The notes under the pieces were generated by a model. That model did no database searches and was not told the DNA's origin. It saw only the letters and a list, made by a program, of their open reading frames with translations. The translations under genes were made by a program, and so were the position numbers. From Cordilura impudica (Eukaryota > Arthropoda > Insecta > Diptera > Scathophagidae), in assembly GCA_963682025.1 (NCBI GenBank), contig OY821521.1:198039526-198103525 (forward strand): DNA of 64,000 nt. The letters run 5' to 3'. The first letter of the stretch is position 1. Every line of letters starts with the position of its first letter. Below, piece after piece: positions 26,545 to 38,292 of this stretch.

Positions 26545-27693
26545 ATAAATGAAAGGAGATTGAAAAAATAATTAAAAAAAACTTTTAAAATAAATTTTTC
26601 AACATGTTAAAAGTATTTTTTTTAAGCAAATAAGAAAAAAAAAATACATATTGATAGTGGGATCAGTACTGACTTATAAAAAGAACCCGGGGCCAAATTA
26701 CTGGAATGATAATTTTCTAACATCTGTTATTTTTAAAGAAGTGAAATCTTTAACTTTTATACAATAGATATGAGTATGTGTGTAGCACTATGAAGAAATA
26801 TGTATGGTACGTATGTATCTTTAAAATGTGATGTCAAATCAAGGTCTTCAAAAGTGAAAGTACATATTCACTGCGACGCACAATGCCAACACGTTTCATG
26901 AAAACATTACCCACAAACAAATGTTTCTCAAATAAAACTTAAAACAGAAGTATAGAATTACCAGCGAATACTCGTATATAGACGTACGTACATATATATA
27001 GACGTATATATATACATATGTATGTATGTGTGTATAATAATTTGATAATAAAAATTCTATAAAATTATACAAAAGTATTAAAATTTTATAACAAATTAAC
27101 CATGATATCATGATACTGTGTATGTACAATAATTTGAAAAAAAAAATGTTATAAAATTGTAAAATATATTTAAGTTTTATGACAAATTTTCATTAAACAT
27201 ATACTTTGTTAATTGCCGAATTAAAAAAAAACCATTTATCATTTACTTAAGTGTTGTTACTAAAACTTGTTTATTCATTAACATACTCGAAAATGTCGTG
27301 TCACCTTTCGCAAATAAAAAAAATTGGTTGAATTACTTTTGGACGTTGAAATCAGTAATGACAAAACAAAAAGTTGAATTAACTAAAACAGAAAAATAAT
27401 TGGACTTTATCGCATGTTAAGTCAGTGAAATGACAAAACACAAATTGGAAATAATTTAAACAGAAAAGCAAATGTTTTTTTCGCATGTCACCATTTTTTA
27501 ACATACAATTCATATATTTTTCTCAAATATTCATTACAGTTATACTGAAGCACAGAACACAACAAAAAAAAGCTATATCTTCCACCAAAGTGAGTGGTCC
27601 GTTTTATCAAACCAATTGTTTATGTATATATTTATATATGTATATGTAAATAATATTTAAAAAAAACTAATGGCGTAGAATGTGTTTGGTAAT
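26545..27693. other. Intergenic, 3' of Alas
   Basis: This is AT-rich with short TA/CATA microsatellites (about 26985-27040). No gene was seen. Confidence 0.45.
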
Positions 27694-29343
27694 TTATATT
27701 AAAACATTCAGATCGTTCTTGGTCACGTAACCACCGTTTTGAGTTTTATGCTGTTTGAGAGGCATGTCCAACATTTTCCATACTTCCTTTAAATCAGCGA
27801 CAAGTTGATTCATCATATCGACTTTGTGGAAAGGTGTAGGGGCCAAACGTAATTTCTCTTCGCCTCGTGCCACAGTCGGGTAGTTGATAGCTTGAATGTA
27901 GTGTCCGAATTGAAACATAAGCAGGTCCGATATCTTAGAGCTTTTTAGAGGATCACCTATACGTATGGGTATAATATGACTAGGCGTATCTTCAACGGGG
28001 AATCCTACAGAAAAAAAGAAAAAACATAAACAACATATAATTGGTTAATGTTGTTAAATTGTGCCAAGTTTTTTTTTAAGTAAACATTTTATTTTTAACT
28101 CACCTTCAGTTCGTAATAGATTGCGCAAGTAGTTGACATTTCTTCGGTGCAGAGCTCTCAAATCTTGCCCTTCTTCGGAGGCCAAAATTTCCACAGCTTG
28201 CAGGGCTCCACGGCAAACAGTAGGCGGCAGAGATGTGGTGAAAATAAAACCGGCTGCATAGGAACGTATCATATCAACTAAATTGTGCGAACCAGCTATA
28301 TAGCCACCAATATTGCCAAAGGCCTTGCCCAAAGTACCAGAGATTATGTCCATTTTGTGCATAACACCATCCCGCTCACCAATACCAGCACCATGCTCAC
28401 CATACAAACCAACCGCATGTACTTCATCGACAAAGGTAATGCCGCCATAGGCTCGAGCAACATCACACATATCTTCTAGAGGGCATATATCACCGGTCAT
28501 GGAATGTACTGTCTCGAATGCTACAATCTTGGGCACCTTCTTGTCCAGTTTACTCAACATACTCTCCAGATGGTCAACATCATTGTGGCGGAAGATATGC
28601 TTAGGTACACCACTATTTCGTATGCCCTGTATCATGGAGGCATGATTGCCTTGATCGGAGAATATATGGCAGTCGGGCAAAAGTTTAGCTAAAGTAAACA
28701 AAGTCGAATCATTGGCCACATAACAGGAGGTAAACAGGAGAGCCGCTTCCTTTTCATGCAGCTTGGCCAGTCGTTCCTCCAGAAGTTCATGATACAACGA
28801 GTTACCCGATATGTTACGAGTACCGCCAGCTCCTGAACCATGACACTCTAAGGCATCAGCCACAGCCTGTTTGACCCGTGGATGGGCCGACATGCCCAAA
28901 TAGTCATTGGAACACCAAACCGTTATGGGACGCTCCTCTCTAGTGGAATACTCCAGGGCATGAGGGAATAGACCCGAGCCAGCTAAACGATTAACCTTCT
29001 TAAAGACACGATAGGAATGGTCTTGCTTTTTTTTCTGTATTTGCTCATGAAAAAAGTTGTCATAGCCAAACTGCTGCTCAGCCGCTTCATTATTGTTGTC
29101 CGATGAAATCGATGGTTCTTCCTTTTTGGACTCTTGCACTTTGTTCTGGACATTCACATTCGAAGTTACATAGTTTCTAGTGGTAGCCACCTCCAATTTA
29201 CTACCACTACACACTTCGTTTGTTAGCACCGCCTGACCATTATTTAGCAATACTGGGCAGTAACGGCTGTACGCCTGCATCAGATTATCCGAATAGTTAC
29301 GCACAAAACTTGCACTCAAACGAGTAAGAAAAGGGCACGGCAT
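27694..29343 (-). CDS. Alas: 5-aminolevulinate synthase, mitochondrial
   Basis: PLP enzyme that condenses glycine with succinyl-CoA to 5-aminolevulinate, the first and rate-setting step of heme synthesis in the mitochondrial matrix. Exons 28104-29343 and 27694-28004 (minus strand) join at G|GA to give 516 residues. The catalytic Lys is in [10 protein letters not shown], the PLP-pocket motif is [12 protein letters not shown], and WCSNDYLGM and [13 protein letters not shown] are family blocks. The N-terminal leader contains two Cys-Pro pairs (MPCPF at residues 3-4 and YCPVL near 30), the form of heme-regulatory motifs that in other animals block import when heme is high. Its upstream gap to the TIR element at 29661 is about 320 bp, so the promoter is short or extends into repeats. 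Confidence 0.96.
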
Positions 29344-29660
29344 GTTTTATTTTATCCTTCGTTTATTTAACAATATAATCTTTCCAAAAAAAAAAAAATA
29401 TTCTCTTGAAAATATCTAACACGTCGCAATGATTTAAAGAGAAATTGCGTAATGACTACAAACTGTCCGCACAATATTTTGCCACTGTTTTTATTTTTGA
29501 GCAATCTTTGTGATAAAATACAGAAACACTTTTCGATTTTTACAAATGACTTGTTATGTTGACAATCCAATCCAATCAACTGAAAGAAACTAAAATAACA
29601 ACACTTCATAAGTACTGCAAAAACCCAAAGTCATCCATAAATTTTGTTTGTATGTGTCAT
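29344..29660. promoter_or_regulatory. Alas upstream region
   Basis: This is the only non-repetitive sequence between the Alas start and the first inverted-repeat element, so it should hold the proximal promoter. I could not identify specific sites. Confidence 0.4.
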
Positions 29661-30244
29661 GCATGAAACACATAGACGACTGCGACTACACGAACACACG
29701 ACCACAAATGCTGCTGGCTGCAATTGTAGTCGTGTAGTCAGCTAATTAATTGTTTTGAAAACGACAGCAACATATAACAACAATATAAACAGCTGTTTTT
29801 ATACAAATGCATTTTTATTTCAGTAGTGCCAATTTTATTTTTTACTTTATTAAAATAGAAAAACATGCATGATTGTATATAAACTTGACTTAAATATACA
29901 ATTATTTATTTATAATGCATTATTACAACGTAAAAATAAATAAATAAATTTATTTAACCCCTTTTGATTATTAATCGAATTACAGCTTTTCATTATGCGA
30001 CGTTTTTTTTTTGAAACAAAATAAAATATTTCATAGCATTAATTTCTTTTACATATTTTGTTATATTGTCAACACTTTTTTTTGTTTTGCAGCTAACAAA
30101 AATAAAAATTATCCTAAGTTGACAAAAGGTGTCGTGCAGCCGTGTAGCTGTGTTGCTGTCAAAATAATCGTTTTCATATAAACATGTGTATTTTTTTTTT
30201 ACAGGCTGTAGTCGTGTAGCCGCTGTCGTCTATGTGTTTCAAGC
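29661..30244. mobile_element. Inverted-repeat element cut by the 4.5-kb duplication
   Basis: The left arm GCATGAAACACATAGACGAC (29661-29680) plus CGACTACAC pairs with the right arm at 30214-30244 (GTCGTCTATGTGTTTC). It is non-coding, about 580 bp. The duplication starts inside it at 29717, so the second copy (34227-34754) lacks the left arm. Confidence 0.65.
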
Positions 30245-30276
30245 ATTGACGAGATTCCTTGATTATATAGAAGTAT

Positions 30277-30730
30277 GTCCGAGTTCACACAAGGCAACTT
30301 TTGTTGCGCAATTCTTGAGTTTGTAGTAGAGAGGGGAAAGAAGAGTGGTATTTGGTACGGAGTTGCTCGGCAACTCGTTTTGTTGTGCAATTCGTAATTA
30401 TAACCACGAAGTTAGCTGCATCTTATTATTTGACATTTCTTCTTATTCTTTGCTTCGCTCTGAAAAATTATTATTATTATTTCATTTATTTTATTATTTC
30501 ATTTTTTCTTTGACTTCCATTTTTTCACACAAATAGATTTTTCACTTTGGACCAATAATATATTCTTTTTACACAAGCTAATAAACTGAACTGTCAAAAA
30601 TGTAAGAATTTGAAAGCAAAAGAAAACGAAACGTTGCGGCAATAAATTTCTCTGTGTGAACATTAAGACAACTTTAAAAGAGAATTGAAAAAAAGTTGCG
30701 CAACCAAAATTGCCTTGTGTGAAACCAGAC
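30277..30730. mobile_element. MITE with TTCACACAAGGCAA ends (copy 1)
   Basis: The left end TTCACACAAGGCAACTTTTG and right end CAAAATTGCCTTGTGTGAAA are inverted, and TA-like sites flank both ends. It is non-coding. The identical copy 2 lies at 34787-35240. Confidence 0.65.
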
Positions 30731-30915
30731 TATGATATTTTACTATCTGCTTCGTCTTATTTTCCATTTATTTTTTATATGTATTAAATTTTGACAGATA
30801 AATTTCACGAATAACTTTTGTTTAACGTTTGTTACACAGCAACTGGAATGTAAAAATAGACTTAAGTTTTAAAATAAAATGTGTACAACCAGAAATTAAG
30901 TTTTAAACATTCTAA

Positions 30916-31281
30916 TGCCCGTTTTCTCAATAGGCGATTATCTTTTATCCCAACGAGAAACTGCCGATTAAAGAAATTTGGTTTTCTCAATGTCTGTTTG
31001 CATCTATTTTGTCGCAAAGTTAACCGGCACTCATCTGCCAGTTATTTATTTATCGTGCAGATAAATTATTCTCCCAATCATATCAATTTTGAGAGGCATT
31101 GCCAACTGAAAATAGTTCTCCCAACTTTCATACGCATTTTGAGAGGCATTGCCAACTGAAAATAATGTTTTTGTCGGTACATTGAGAAAACCAAAATTGT
31201 TAACCGGCAGTTCATCGGTCCAATAAATTTATGTACTGGTTAAGTAACAGGCAGTTTGACGATACATTGAGAAAACCGGCA
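30916..31281. mobile_element. Harbinger-like MITE with TAA target sites (copy 1)
   Basis: The inverted ends TGC(C/C)(C/G)GTTTTCTCAAT are flanked by TAA on each side (30913-30915 and 31282-31284), as for PIF/Harbinger insertions. Inside is a direct repeat GCATTTTGAGAGGCATTGCC (about 31094 and 31133). Copy 2 is at 35426-35791. Confidence 0.65.
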
Positions 31282-31319
31282 TAAGAAAATGTTGTACCAT
31301 TTAGGAGATTGGTAATTTT

Positions 31320-31600
31320 TATACCCTATACCACCATGTGGTCGGGCTATAATGAGTTTAAGCTGATGTTTGTAACTACCAAAAATATTTGACCTAGAAC
31401 CATCTTTTAATATACTGAATCACTTTCTGAGTTGTTTTAGCGATGTTTATGTAAGCCTTGTAATCATAATACAGGTTGCTAATATGAATATATTGAAATA
31501 AATGAATATATTGAAAATCTGTGCATGTTCAGACCTAGTCCCCATACAAATGATCCCTATGAGATCGACTTAAATTGCGATAAGATCCCAATTATTTTAT
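31320..31600 (+). repeat. Truncated dispersed GTCC-family repeat (copy in duplication 1)
   Basis: It begins TATACCCTATACCACCATGT and continues with TTTGTAACTACCAAAAATAT and CATGTTCAGACCTAGTCCCC, but the GTCC tract is lost and the 3' half is missing. It is repeated at 35830-36110. Confidence 0.7.
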
Positions 31601-32060
31601 TTATTTATAATTCACTATAATACAAAAAGCCACCAAAATCAATAAACTGTATTATTTAGCAATACTCCTGAATAAGAATCTTAAAATAAAATACTATGAT
31701 ATAATCATACAAAATCGACGATATAGATAGTAAAATAGTACATAAAGTAATTCTATAAAATCAAATAATGTTGGCTCCCCAGCCACAAAAGTTATATAAA
31801 GAACAAGAAATAAGGTACCAACAATTTACAATTATTTCATAATATCCATTAAATCAATTTGATAAATCAAATGAATAAATTTGATAAATAAAATTCGTAT
31901 ATTGCTCACTTGAGGCATAACAAATTTAATTTGATCAAATTTATTTTCAACCGAATAAAATCATATGCCTAAAATCTGGCAACTCTTTTATGCAGAGTGG
32001 TGCCTAGTTTTTAACATTTTTGCCCTAAATTAATATGTAGTAAAATTGGCGCAATTTTAC
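31601..32060. other. AT-rich stretch without recognised content
   Basis: No gene or clear element boundary was found. It is duplicated at 36111-36570. Confidence 0.4.
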
Positions 32061-33342
32061 AAAGGGTCCGCCAAATAACTTTTTTTTTGAAAATGCTATA
32101 AAAAAAACTACTAAATATTATCTCAAATTTATTTTTTTATTTGAAAGTACAATCCTTCCGGTTAATAATGGAAAATAATTACATTCAATTGGCTTCCTCG
32201 GCTGGCCATGCAGTAGCCTCCACGATCGGTCCAATTTTTAAGCGCATTATAGACTGTGTTCAGCTGTATTTCACCAATGGCTTCCGAATATTGTCCTCTA
32301 AAGCGTCAATTGTCTCTGGCTTGTTGGCGTAACACTTATCTTTGAGGGCACCCCACAAGTAATAGTCCAACGGTATCAAATCGCAGCTCCGAGGTGGCCA
32401 AACGACATCAGCTCTGCGGCTGATAATGCGGTCTTCAAAAACAGGGCGCAAAACATCGAGTGTAGCTTCAGCTGTGTGGCACGTAGCGCCGTCCTGTTGA
32501 AACCAAATGTTGCCAATATCCTCCTCTTCAATTTTTGTGAACAAAAATTCGTTCAACATGGCCCGATAACGATCGCCATTGACTGTAACGGCCACTCCTT
32601 GCTCATTTTCGAAGAAAATAGCCCAATTATGCCTCTGGACCAAAATCCGCACCAAACAGTGACTCGTTTTGGGTGTATCGGCTTTTCAATGTATGCGTGC
32701 GGGTTTTCTGTGCCCCAAATGCGACAATTTTGCTTGTTTACATACCCGCCAAGATCAAAATGAGCTTCATCTGAAAAGATGATTTTTTTTGGCAAAATCG
32801 GCATCTTCTGTAAGTCGATCGCAGGCCCACTTAGCGAAGCGAAAACGCATTGGATGTTCAGTTGGCTTCAACTCCTGAACCAATTGGACTTTGTATTGCG
32901 TCATACCAAGGTCTCAATGATGCCTCCGAAATGTTCAATTCTTGAGAACGACGGTGAATTGATGTTGATGGCGCTTCACGCACACTTTCTGGCACAGCAG
33001 CAATATTCTCGGGTGTACGCACTGTTTTTGGCTTTTCACGCTTTGGTTTATCGATGAGGATGCCAGTTTCTTTCACTTTTTTCACAAGATAACGAACATA
33101 CGGAGCTGACGGTGCTTCTCTTCTTCCAAAATCCGTACGCAATTTTCGCACACATTCTGCAACATTACCATGATTTTCAAAGTAATGTCGCAATATTTCC
33201 CAGCGTTCAAGCGTATACACAACCATATTCGTTCAGCGGAAGGATAAAACTAATTATCTGTCAAATCAGACATGAGCTAAGTGTTACCATTCACGAAATA
33301 AGCACTAGTTGAAAAAAAAAAACGTTAGATGGCGGACCCTTT
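32061..33342 (-). mobile_element. Broken DD41D (rosa-like) mariner, copy 1
   Basis: The inverted ends AAAGGGTCCGCCA / TGGCGGACCCTTT enclose a transposase pseudogene on the minus strand. The frame starts at 33226 (MVVYTLERWEILRHYFENHG) and shifts after ISEASLR and again after [21 protein letters not shown] and SCDLIPLDYYLWG survive. Forty-one residues separate the second and third catalytic Asp positions, which fits the DD41D class. Copy 2 is at 36571-37852 with the same lesions, so the element died before the tandem duplication. Confidence 0.85.
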
Positions 33343-33696
33343 AAATTTCTATAAATTTCTTATCTCAACGCTCGAAAAACCTCGCGTTTCAGAGATTAGC
33401 TAGGAAACATCACTTTTTACCAGCTTCGATAAGGCAGTGTTCTGCGGTAATACCGTTTATTTGAGTGTTTCTCACAACTTTTATTAAGAAAGCTTTTTTT
33501 TAAATTTTATTAAAAAAATAACACAATAATAAATGTTAAGGACAATTTAACACAATTATATCAGCGGAACTTTTAAAGATTTTAAAAGAATAATAATAAT
33601 AACGTTAATTTGAACATTTATAATTACAAAAGAATTCGAGTAAAATAATAAATACATAGAGAATAATAGGTAGTATGAAGTAAGGTGTTGTTTGAA

Positions 33697-33782
33697 TTAT
33701 GAGTAAATTGTACTTTCAATCCATTCGTCCATCGTAAATGTTGCTGTTTGTGTGTTCTCTGTATCCTTGTCCTTGAAGATAT
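33697..33782 (-). CDS. CalpA: CalpA terminal coding exon, duplicate copy (distal)
   Basis: Acceptor TTTTTTCAG|ATATCTTC. The exon reads (D)[20 protein letters not shown], then IESTIYS and TAA, matching the end of calpain A (..DDWLERTIYS). Phase 1 fits the preceding exon at 41141-41470. An identical exon lies 4510 bp closer to the rest of the gene. Confidence 0.85.
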
Positions 33783-34786
33783 CTGAAAAAAGAAAAGAAA
33801 AACAGAAAACAAAATGTTAACTCATAAGACGATCTTATCCATTCTCTAAATTCATTTAAATTTTTTAAATTAAAAAGCAAGGCATCAAATTCCTGGATAT
33901 GGATAAACTTTATTAAAATCATTTTTAATTAAAACTTTATAATGAAAAAAATATTTATAAATCGAGTGTCACTTCGATTATTTGAAATATGCAAACTTAG
34001 CCATCTTTATATACAGTGGGTGACAATACATTGGAAACTTGAGCAAAATTCAAAATTTGTCAATTTTATTTTTTAATAATTTCGTATTAATTAAATATTT
34101 TTTTTTCTTGCGAAATCACCAAGGGGTGTATTCTCTATCGAAAGGTAACAAATTTAAAAAAAAAACAATTAAAAAAATAGGTACATATATAGATACACAA
34201 AAAAGTATTTTTTAGTGATGATTTGTGCTGCAATTGTAGTCGTGTAGTCAGCTAATTAATTGTTTTGAAAACGACAGCAACATATAACAACAATATAAAC
34301 AGCTGTTTTTATACAAATGCATTTTTATTTCAGTAGTGCCAATTTTATTTTTTACTTTATTAAAATAGAAAAACATGCATGATTGTATATAAACTTGACT
34401 TAAATATACAATTATTTATTTATAATGCATTATTACAACGTAAAAATAAATAAATAAATTTATTTAACCCCTTTTGATTATTAATCGAATTACAGCTTTT
34501 CATTATGCGACGTTTTTTTTTTGAAACAAAATAAAATATTTCATAGCATTAATTTCTTTTACATATTTTGTTATATTGTCAACACTTTTTTTTGTTTTGC
34601 AGCTAACAAAAATAAAAATTATCCTAAGTTGACAAAAGGTGTCGTGCAGCCGTGTAGCTGTGTTGCTGTCAAAATAATCGTTTTCATATAAACATGTGTA
34701 TTTTTTTTTTACAGGCTGTAGTCGTGTAGCCGCTGTCGTCTATGTGTTTCAAGCATTGACGAGATTCCTTGATTATATAGAAGTAT

Positions 34787-35240
34787 GTCCGAGTTCACAC
34801 AAGGCAACTTTTGTTGCGCAATTCTTGAGTTTGTAGTAGAGAGGGGAAAGAAGAGTGGTATTTGGTACGGAGTTGCTCGGCAACTCGTTTTGTTGTGCAA
34901 TTCGTAATTATAACCACGAAGTTAGCTGCATCTTATTATTTGACATTTCTTCTTATTCTTTGCTTCGCTCTGAAAAATTATTATTATTATTTCATTTATT
35001 TTATTATTTCATTTTTTCTTTGACTTCCATTTTTTCACACAAATAGATTTTTCACTTTGGACCAATAATATATTCTTTTTACACAAGCTAATAAACTGAA
35101 CTGTCAAAAATGTAAGAATTTGAAAGCAAAAGAAAACGAAACGTTGCGGCAATAAATTTCTCTGTGTGAACATTAAGACAACTTTAAAAGAGAATTGAAA
35201 AAAAGTTGCGCAACCAAAATTGCCTTGTGTGAAACCAGAC
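34787..35240. mobile_element. MITE with TTCACACAAGGCAA ends (copy 2)
   Basis: Second copy of the element at 30277-30730, carried by the 4.5-kb duplication. Confidence 0.65.
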
Positions 35241-35425
35241 TATGATATTTTACTATCTGCTTCGTCTTATTTTCCATTTATTTTTTATATGTATTAAATT
35301 TTGACAGATAAATTTCACGAATAACTTTTGTTTAACGTTTGTTACACAGCAACTGGAATGTAAAAATAGACTTAAGTTTTAAAATAAAATGTGTACAACC
35401 AGAAATTAAGTTTTAAACATTCTAA

Positions 35426-35791
35426 TGCCCGTTTTCTCAATAGGCGATTATCTTTTATCCCAACGAGAAACTGCCGATTAAAGAAATTTGGTTTTCTCAA
35501 TGTCTGTTTGCATCTATTTTGTCGCAAAGTTAACCGGCACTCATCTGCCAGTTATTTATTTATCGTGCAGATAAATTATTCTCCCAATCATATCAATTTT
35601 GAGAGGCATTGCCAACTGAAAATAGTTCTCCCAACTTTCATAGGCATTTTGAGAGGCATTGCCAACTGAAAATAATGTTTTTGTCGGTACATTGAGAAAA
35701 CCAAAATTGTTAACCGGCAGTTCATCGGTCCAATAAATTTATGTACTGGTTAAGTAACAGGCAGTTTGACGATACATTGAGAAAACCGGCA
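35426..35791. mobile_element. Harbinger-like MITE (copy 2)
   Basis: Second copy of the element at 30916-31281. It differs by one base in the internal direct repeat (GGCATTTT instead of CGCATTTT near 35643). Confidence 0.65.
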
Positions 35792-36570
35792 TAAGAAAAT
35801 GTTGTACCATTTAAGAGATTGGTAATTTTTATACCCTATACCACCATGTGGTCGGGCTATAATGAGTTTAAGCTGATGTTTGTAACTACCAAAAATATTT
35901 GACCTAGAACCATCTTTTAATATACTGAATCACTTTCTGAGTTGTTTTAGCGATGTTTATGTAAGCCTTGTAATCATAATACAGGTCGCTAATATGAATA
36001 TATTGAAATAAATGAATATATTGAAAATCTGTGCATGTTCAGACCTAGTCCCCATACAAATGATCCCTATGAGATCGACTTAAATTGCGATAAGATCCCA
36101 ATTATTTTATTTATTTATAATTCACTATAATACAAAAAGCCACCAAAATCAATAAACTGTATTATTTAGCAATACTCCTGAATAAGAATCTTAAAATAAA
36201 ATACTATGATATAATCATACAAAATCGACGATATAGATAGTAAAATAGTACATAAAGTAATTCTATAAAATCAAATAATGTTGGCTCCCCAGCCACAAAA
36301 GTTATATAAAGAACAAGAAATAAGGTACCAACAATTTACAATTATTTCATAATATCCATTAAATCAATTTGATAAATCAAATGAATAAATTTGATAAATA
36401 AAATTCGTATATTGCTCACTTGAGGCATAACAAATTTAATTTGATCAAATTTATTTTCAACCGAATAAAATCATATGCCTAAAATCTGGCAACTCTTTTA
36501 TGCAGAGTGGTGCCTAGTTTTTAACATTTTTGCCCTAAATTAATATGTAGTAAAATTGGCGCAATTTTAC

Positions 36571-37852
36571 AAAGGGTCCGCCAAATAACTTTTTTTTTGA
36601 AAATGCTATAAAAAAAACTACTAAATATTATCTCAAATTTATTTTTTTATTTGAAAGTACAATCCTTCCGGTTAATAATGGAAAATAATTACATTCAATT
36701 GGCTTCCTCGGCTGGCCATGCAGTAGCCTCCACGATCGGTCCAATTTTTAAGCGCATTATAGACTGTGTTCAGCTGTATTTCACCAATGGCTTCCGAATA
36801 TTGTCCTCTAAAGCGTCAATTGTCTCTGGCTTGTTGGCGTAACACTTATCTTTGAGGGCACCCCACAAGTAATAGTCCAACGGTATCAAATCGCAGCTCC
36901 GAGGTGGCCAAACGACATCAGCTCTGCGGCTGATAATGCGGTCTTCAAAAACAGGGCGCAAAACATCGAGTGTAGCTTCAGCTGTGTGGCACGTAGCGCC
37001 GTCCTGTTGAAACCAAATGTTGCCAATATCCTCCTCTTCAATTTTTGTGAACAAAAATTCGTTCAACATGGCCCGATAACGATCGCCATTGACTGTAACG
37101 GCCACTCCTTGCTCATTTTCGAAGAAAATAGCCCAATTATGCCTCTGGACCAAAATCCGCACCAAACAGTGACTCGTTTTGGGTGTATCGGCTTTTCAAT
37201 GTATGCGTGCGGGTTTTCTGTGCCCCAAATGCGACAATTTTGCTTGTTTACATACCCGCCAAGATCAAAATGAGCTTCATCTGAAAAGATGATTTTTTTT
37301 GGCAAAATCGGCATCTTCTGTAAGTCGATCGCAGGCCCACTTAGCGAAGCGAAAACGCATTGGATGTTCAGTTGGCTTCAACTCCTGAACCAATTGGACT
37401 TTGTATTGCGTCATACCAAGGTCTCAATGATGCCTCCGAAATGTTCAATTCTTGAGAACGACGGTGAATTGATGTTGATGGCGCTTCACGCACACTTTCT
37501 GGCACAGCAGCAATATTCTCGGGTGTACGCACTGTTTTTGGCTTTTCACGCTTTGGTTTATCGATGAGGATGCCAGTTTCTTTCACTTTTTTCACAAGAT
37601 AACGAACATACGGAGCTGACGGTGCTTCTCTTCTTCCAAAATCCGTACGCAATTTTCGCACACATTCTGCAACATTACCATGATTTTCAAAGTAATGTCG
37701 CAATATTTCCCAGCGTTCAAGCGTATACACAACCATATTCGTTCAGCGGAAGGATAAAACTAATTATCTGTCAAATCAGACATGAGCTAAGTGTTACCAT
37801 TCACGAAATAAGCACTAGTTGAAAAAAAAAAACGTTAGATGGCGGACCCTTT
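36571..37852 (-). mobile_element. Broken DD41D mariner, copy 2
   Basis: Second copy of the element at 32061-33342 with the same frameshifts and the same transposase fragments (start at 37736). It lies just 3' of the proximal CalpA terminal exon. Confidence 0.85.
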
Positions 37853-38206
37853 AAATTTCTATAAATTTCTTATCTCAACGCTCGAAAAACCTCGCGTTTC
37901 AGAGATTAGCTAGGAAACATCACTTTTTACCAGCTTCGATAAGGCAGTGTTCTGCGGTAATACCGTTTATTTGAGTGTTTCTCACAACTTTTATTAAGAA
38001 AGCTTTTTTTTAAATTTTATTAAAAAAATAACACAATAATAAATGTTAAGGACAATTTAACACAATTATATCAGCGGAACTTTTAAAGATTTTAAAAGAA
38101 TAATAATAATAACGTTAATTTGAACATTTATAATTACAAAAGAATTCGAGTAAAATAATAAATACATAGAGAATAATAGGTAGTATGAAGTAAGGTGTTG
38201 TTTGAA

Positions 38207-38292
38207 TTATGAGTAAATTGTACTTTCAATCCATTCGTCCATCGTAAATGTTGCTGTTTGTGTGTTCTCTGTATCCTTGTCCTTGAAGATAT
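38207..38292 (-). CDS. CalpA: CalpA terminal coding exon, proximal copy
   Basis: Same exon as 33697-33782, 4510 bp nearer the upstream exons. It is met first by the transcript and is the likelier splice partner. G|AT at the junction makes Asp in ..TYMDIFKDKD.. Confidence 0.88.

Noticed and set aside
32141..33312. Plus-strand open frames across the broken mariners (both copies)
   Set aside because: They are antisense shadows of the transposase pseudogene.
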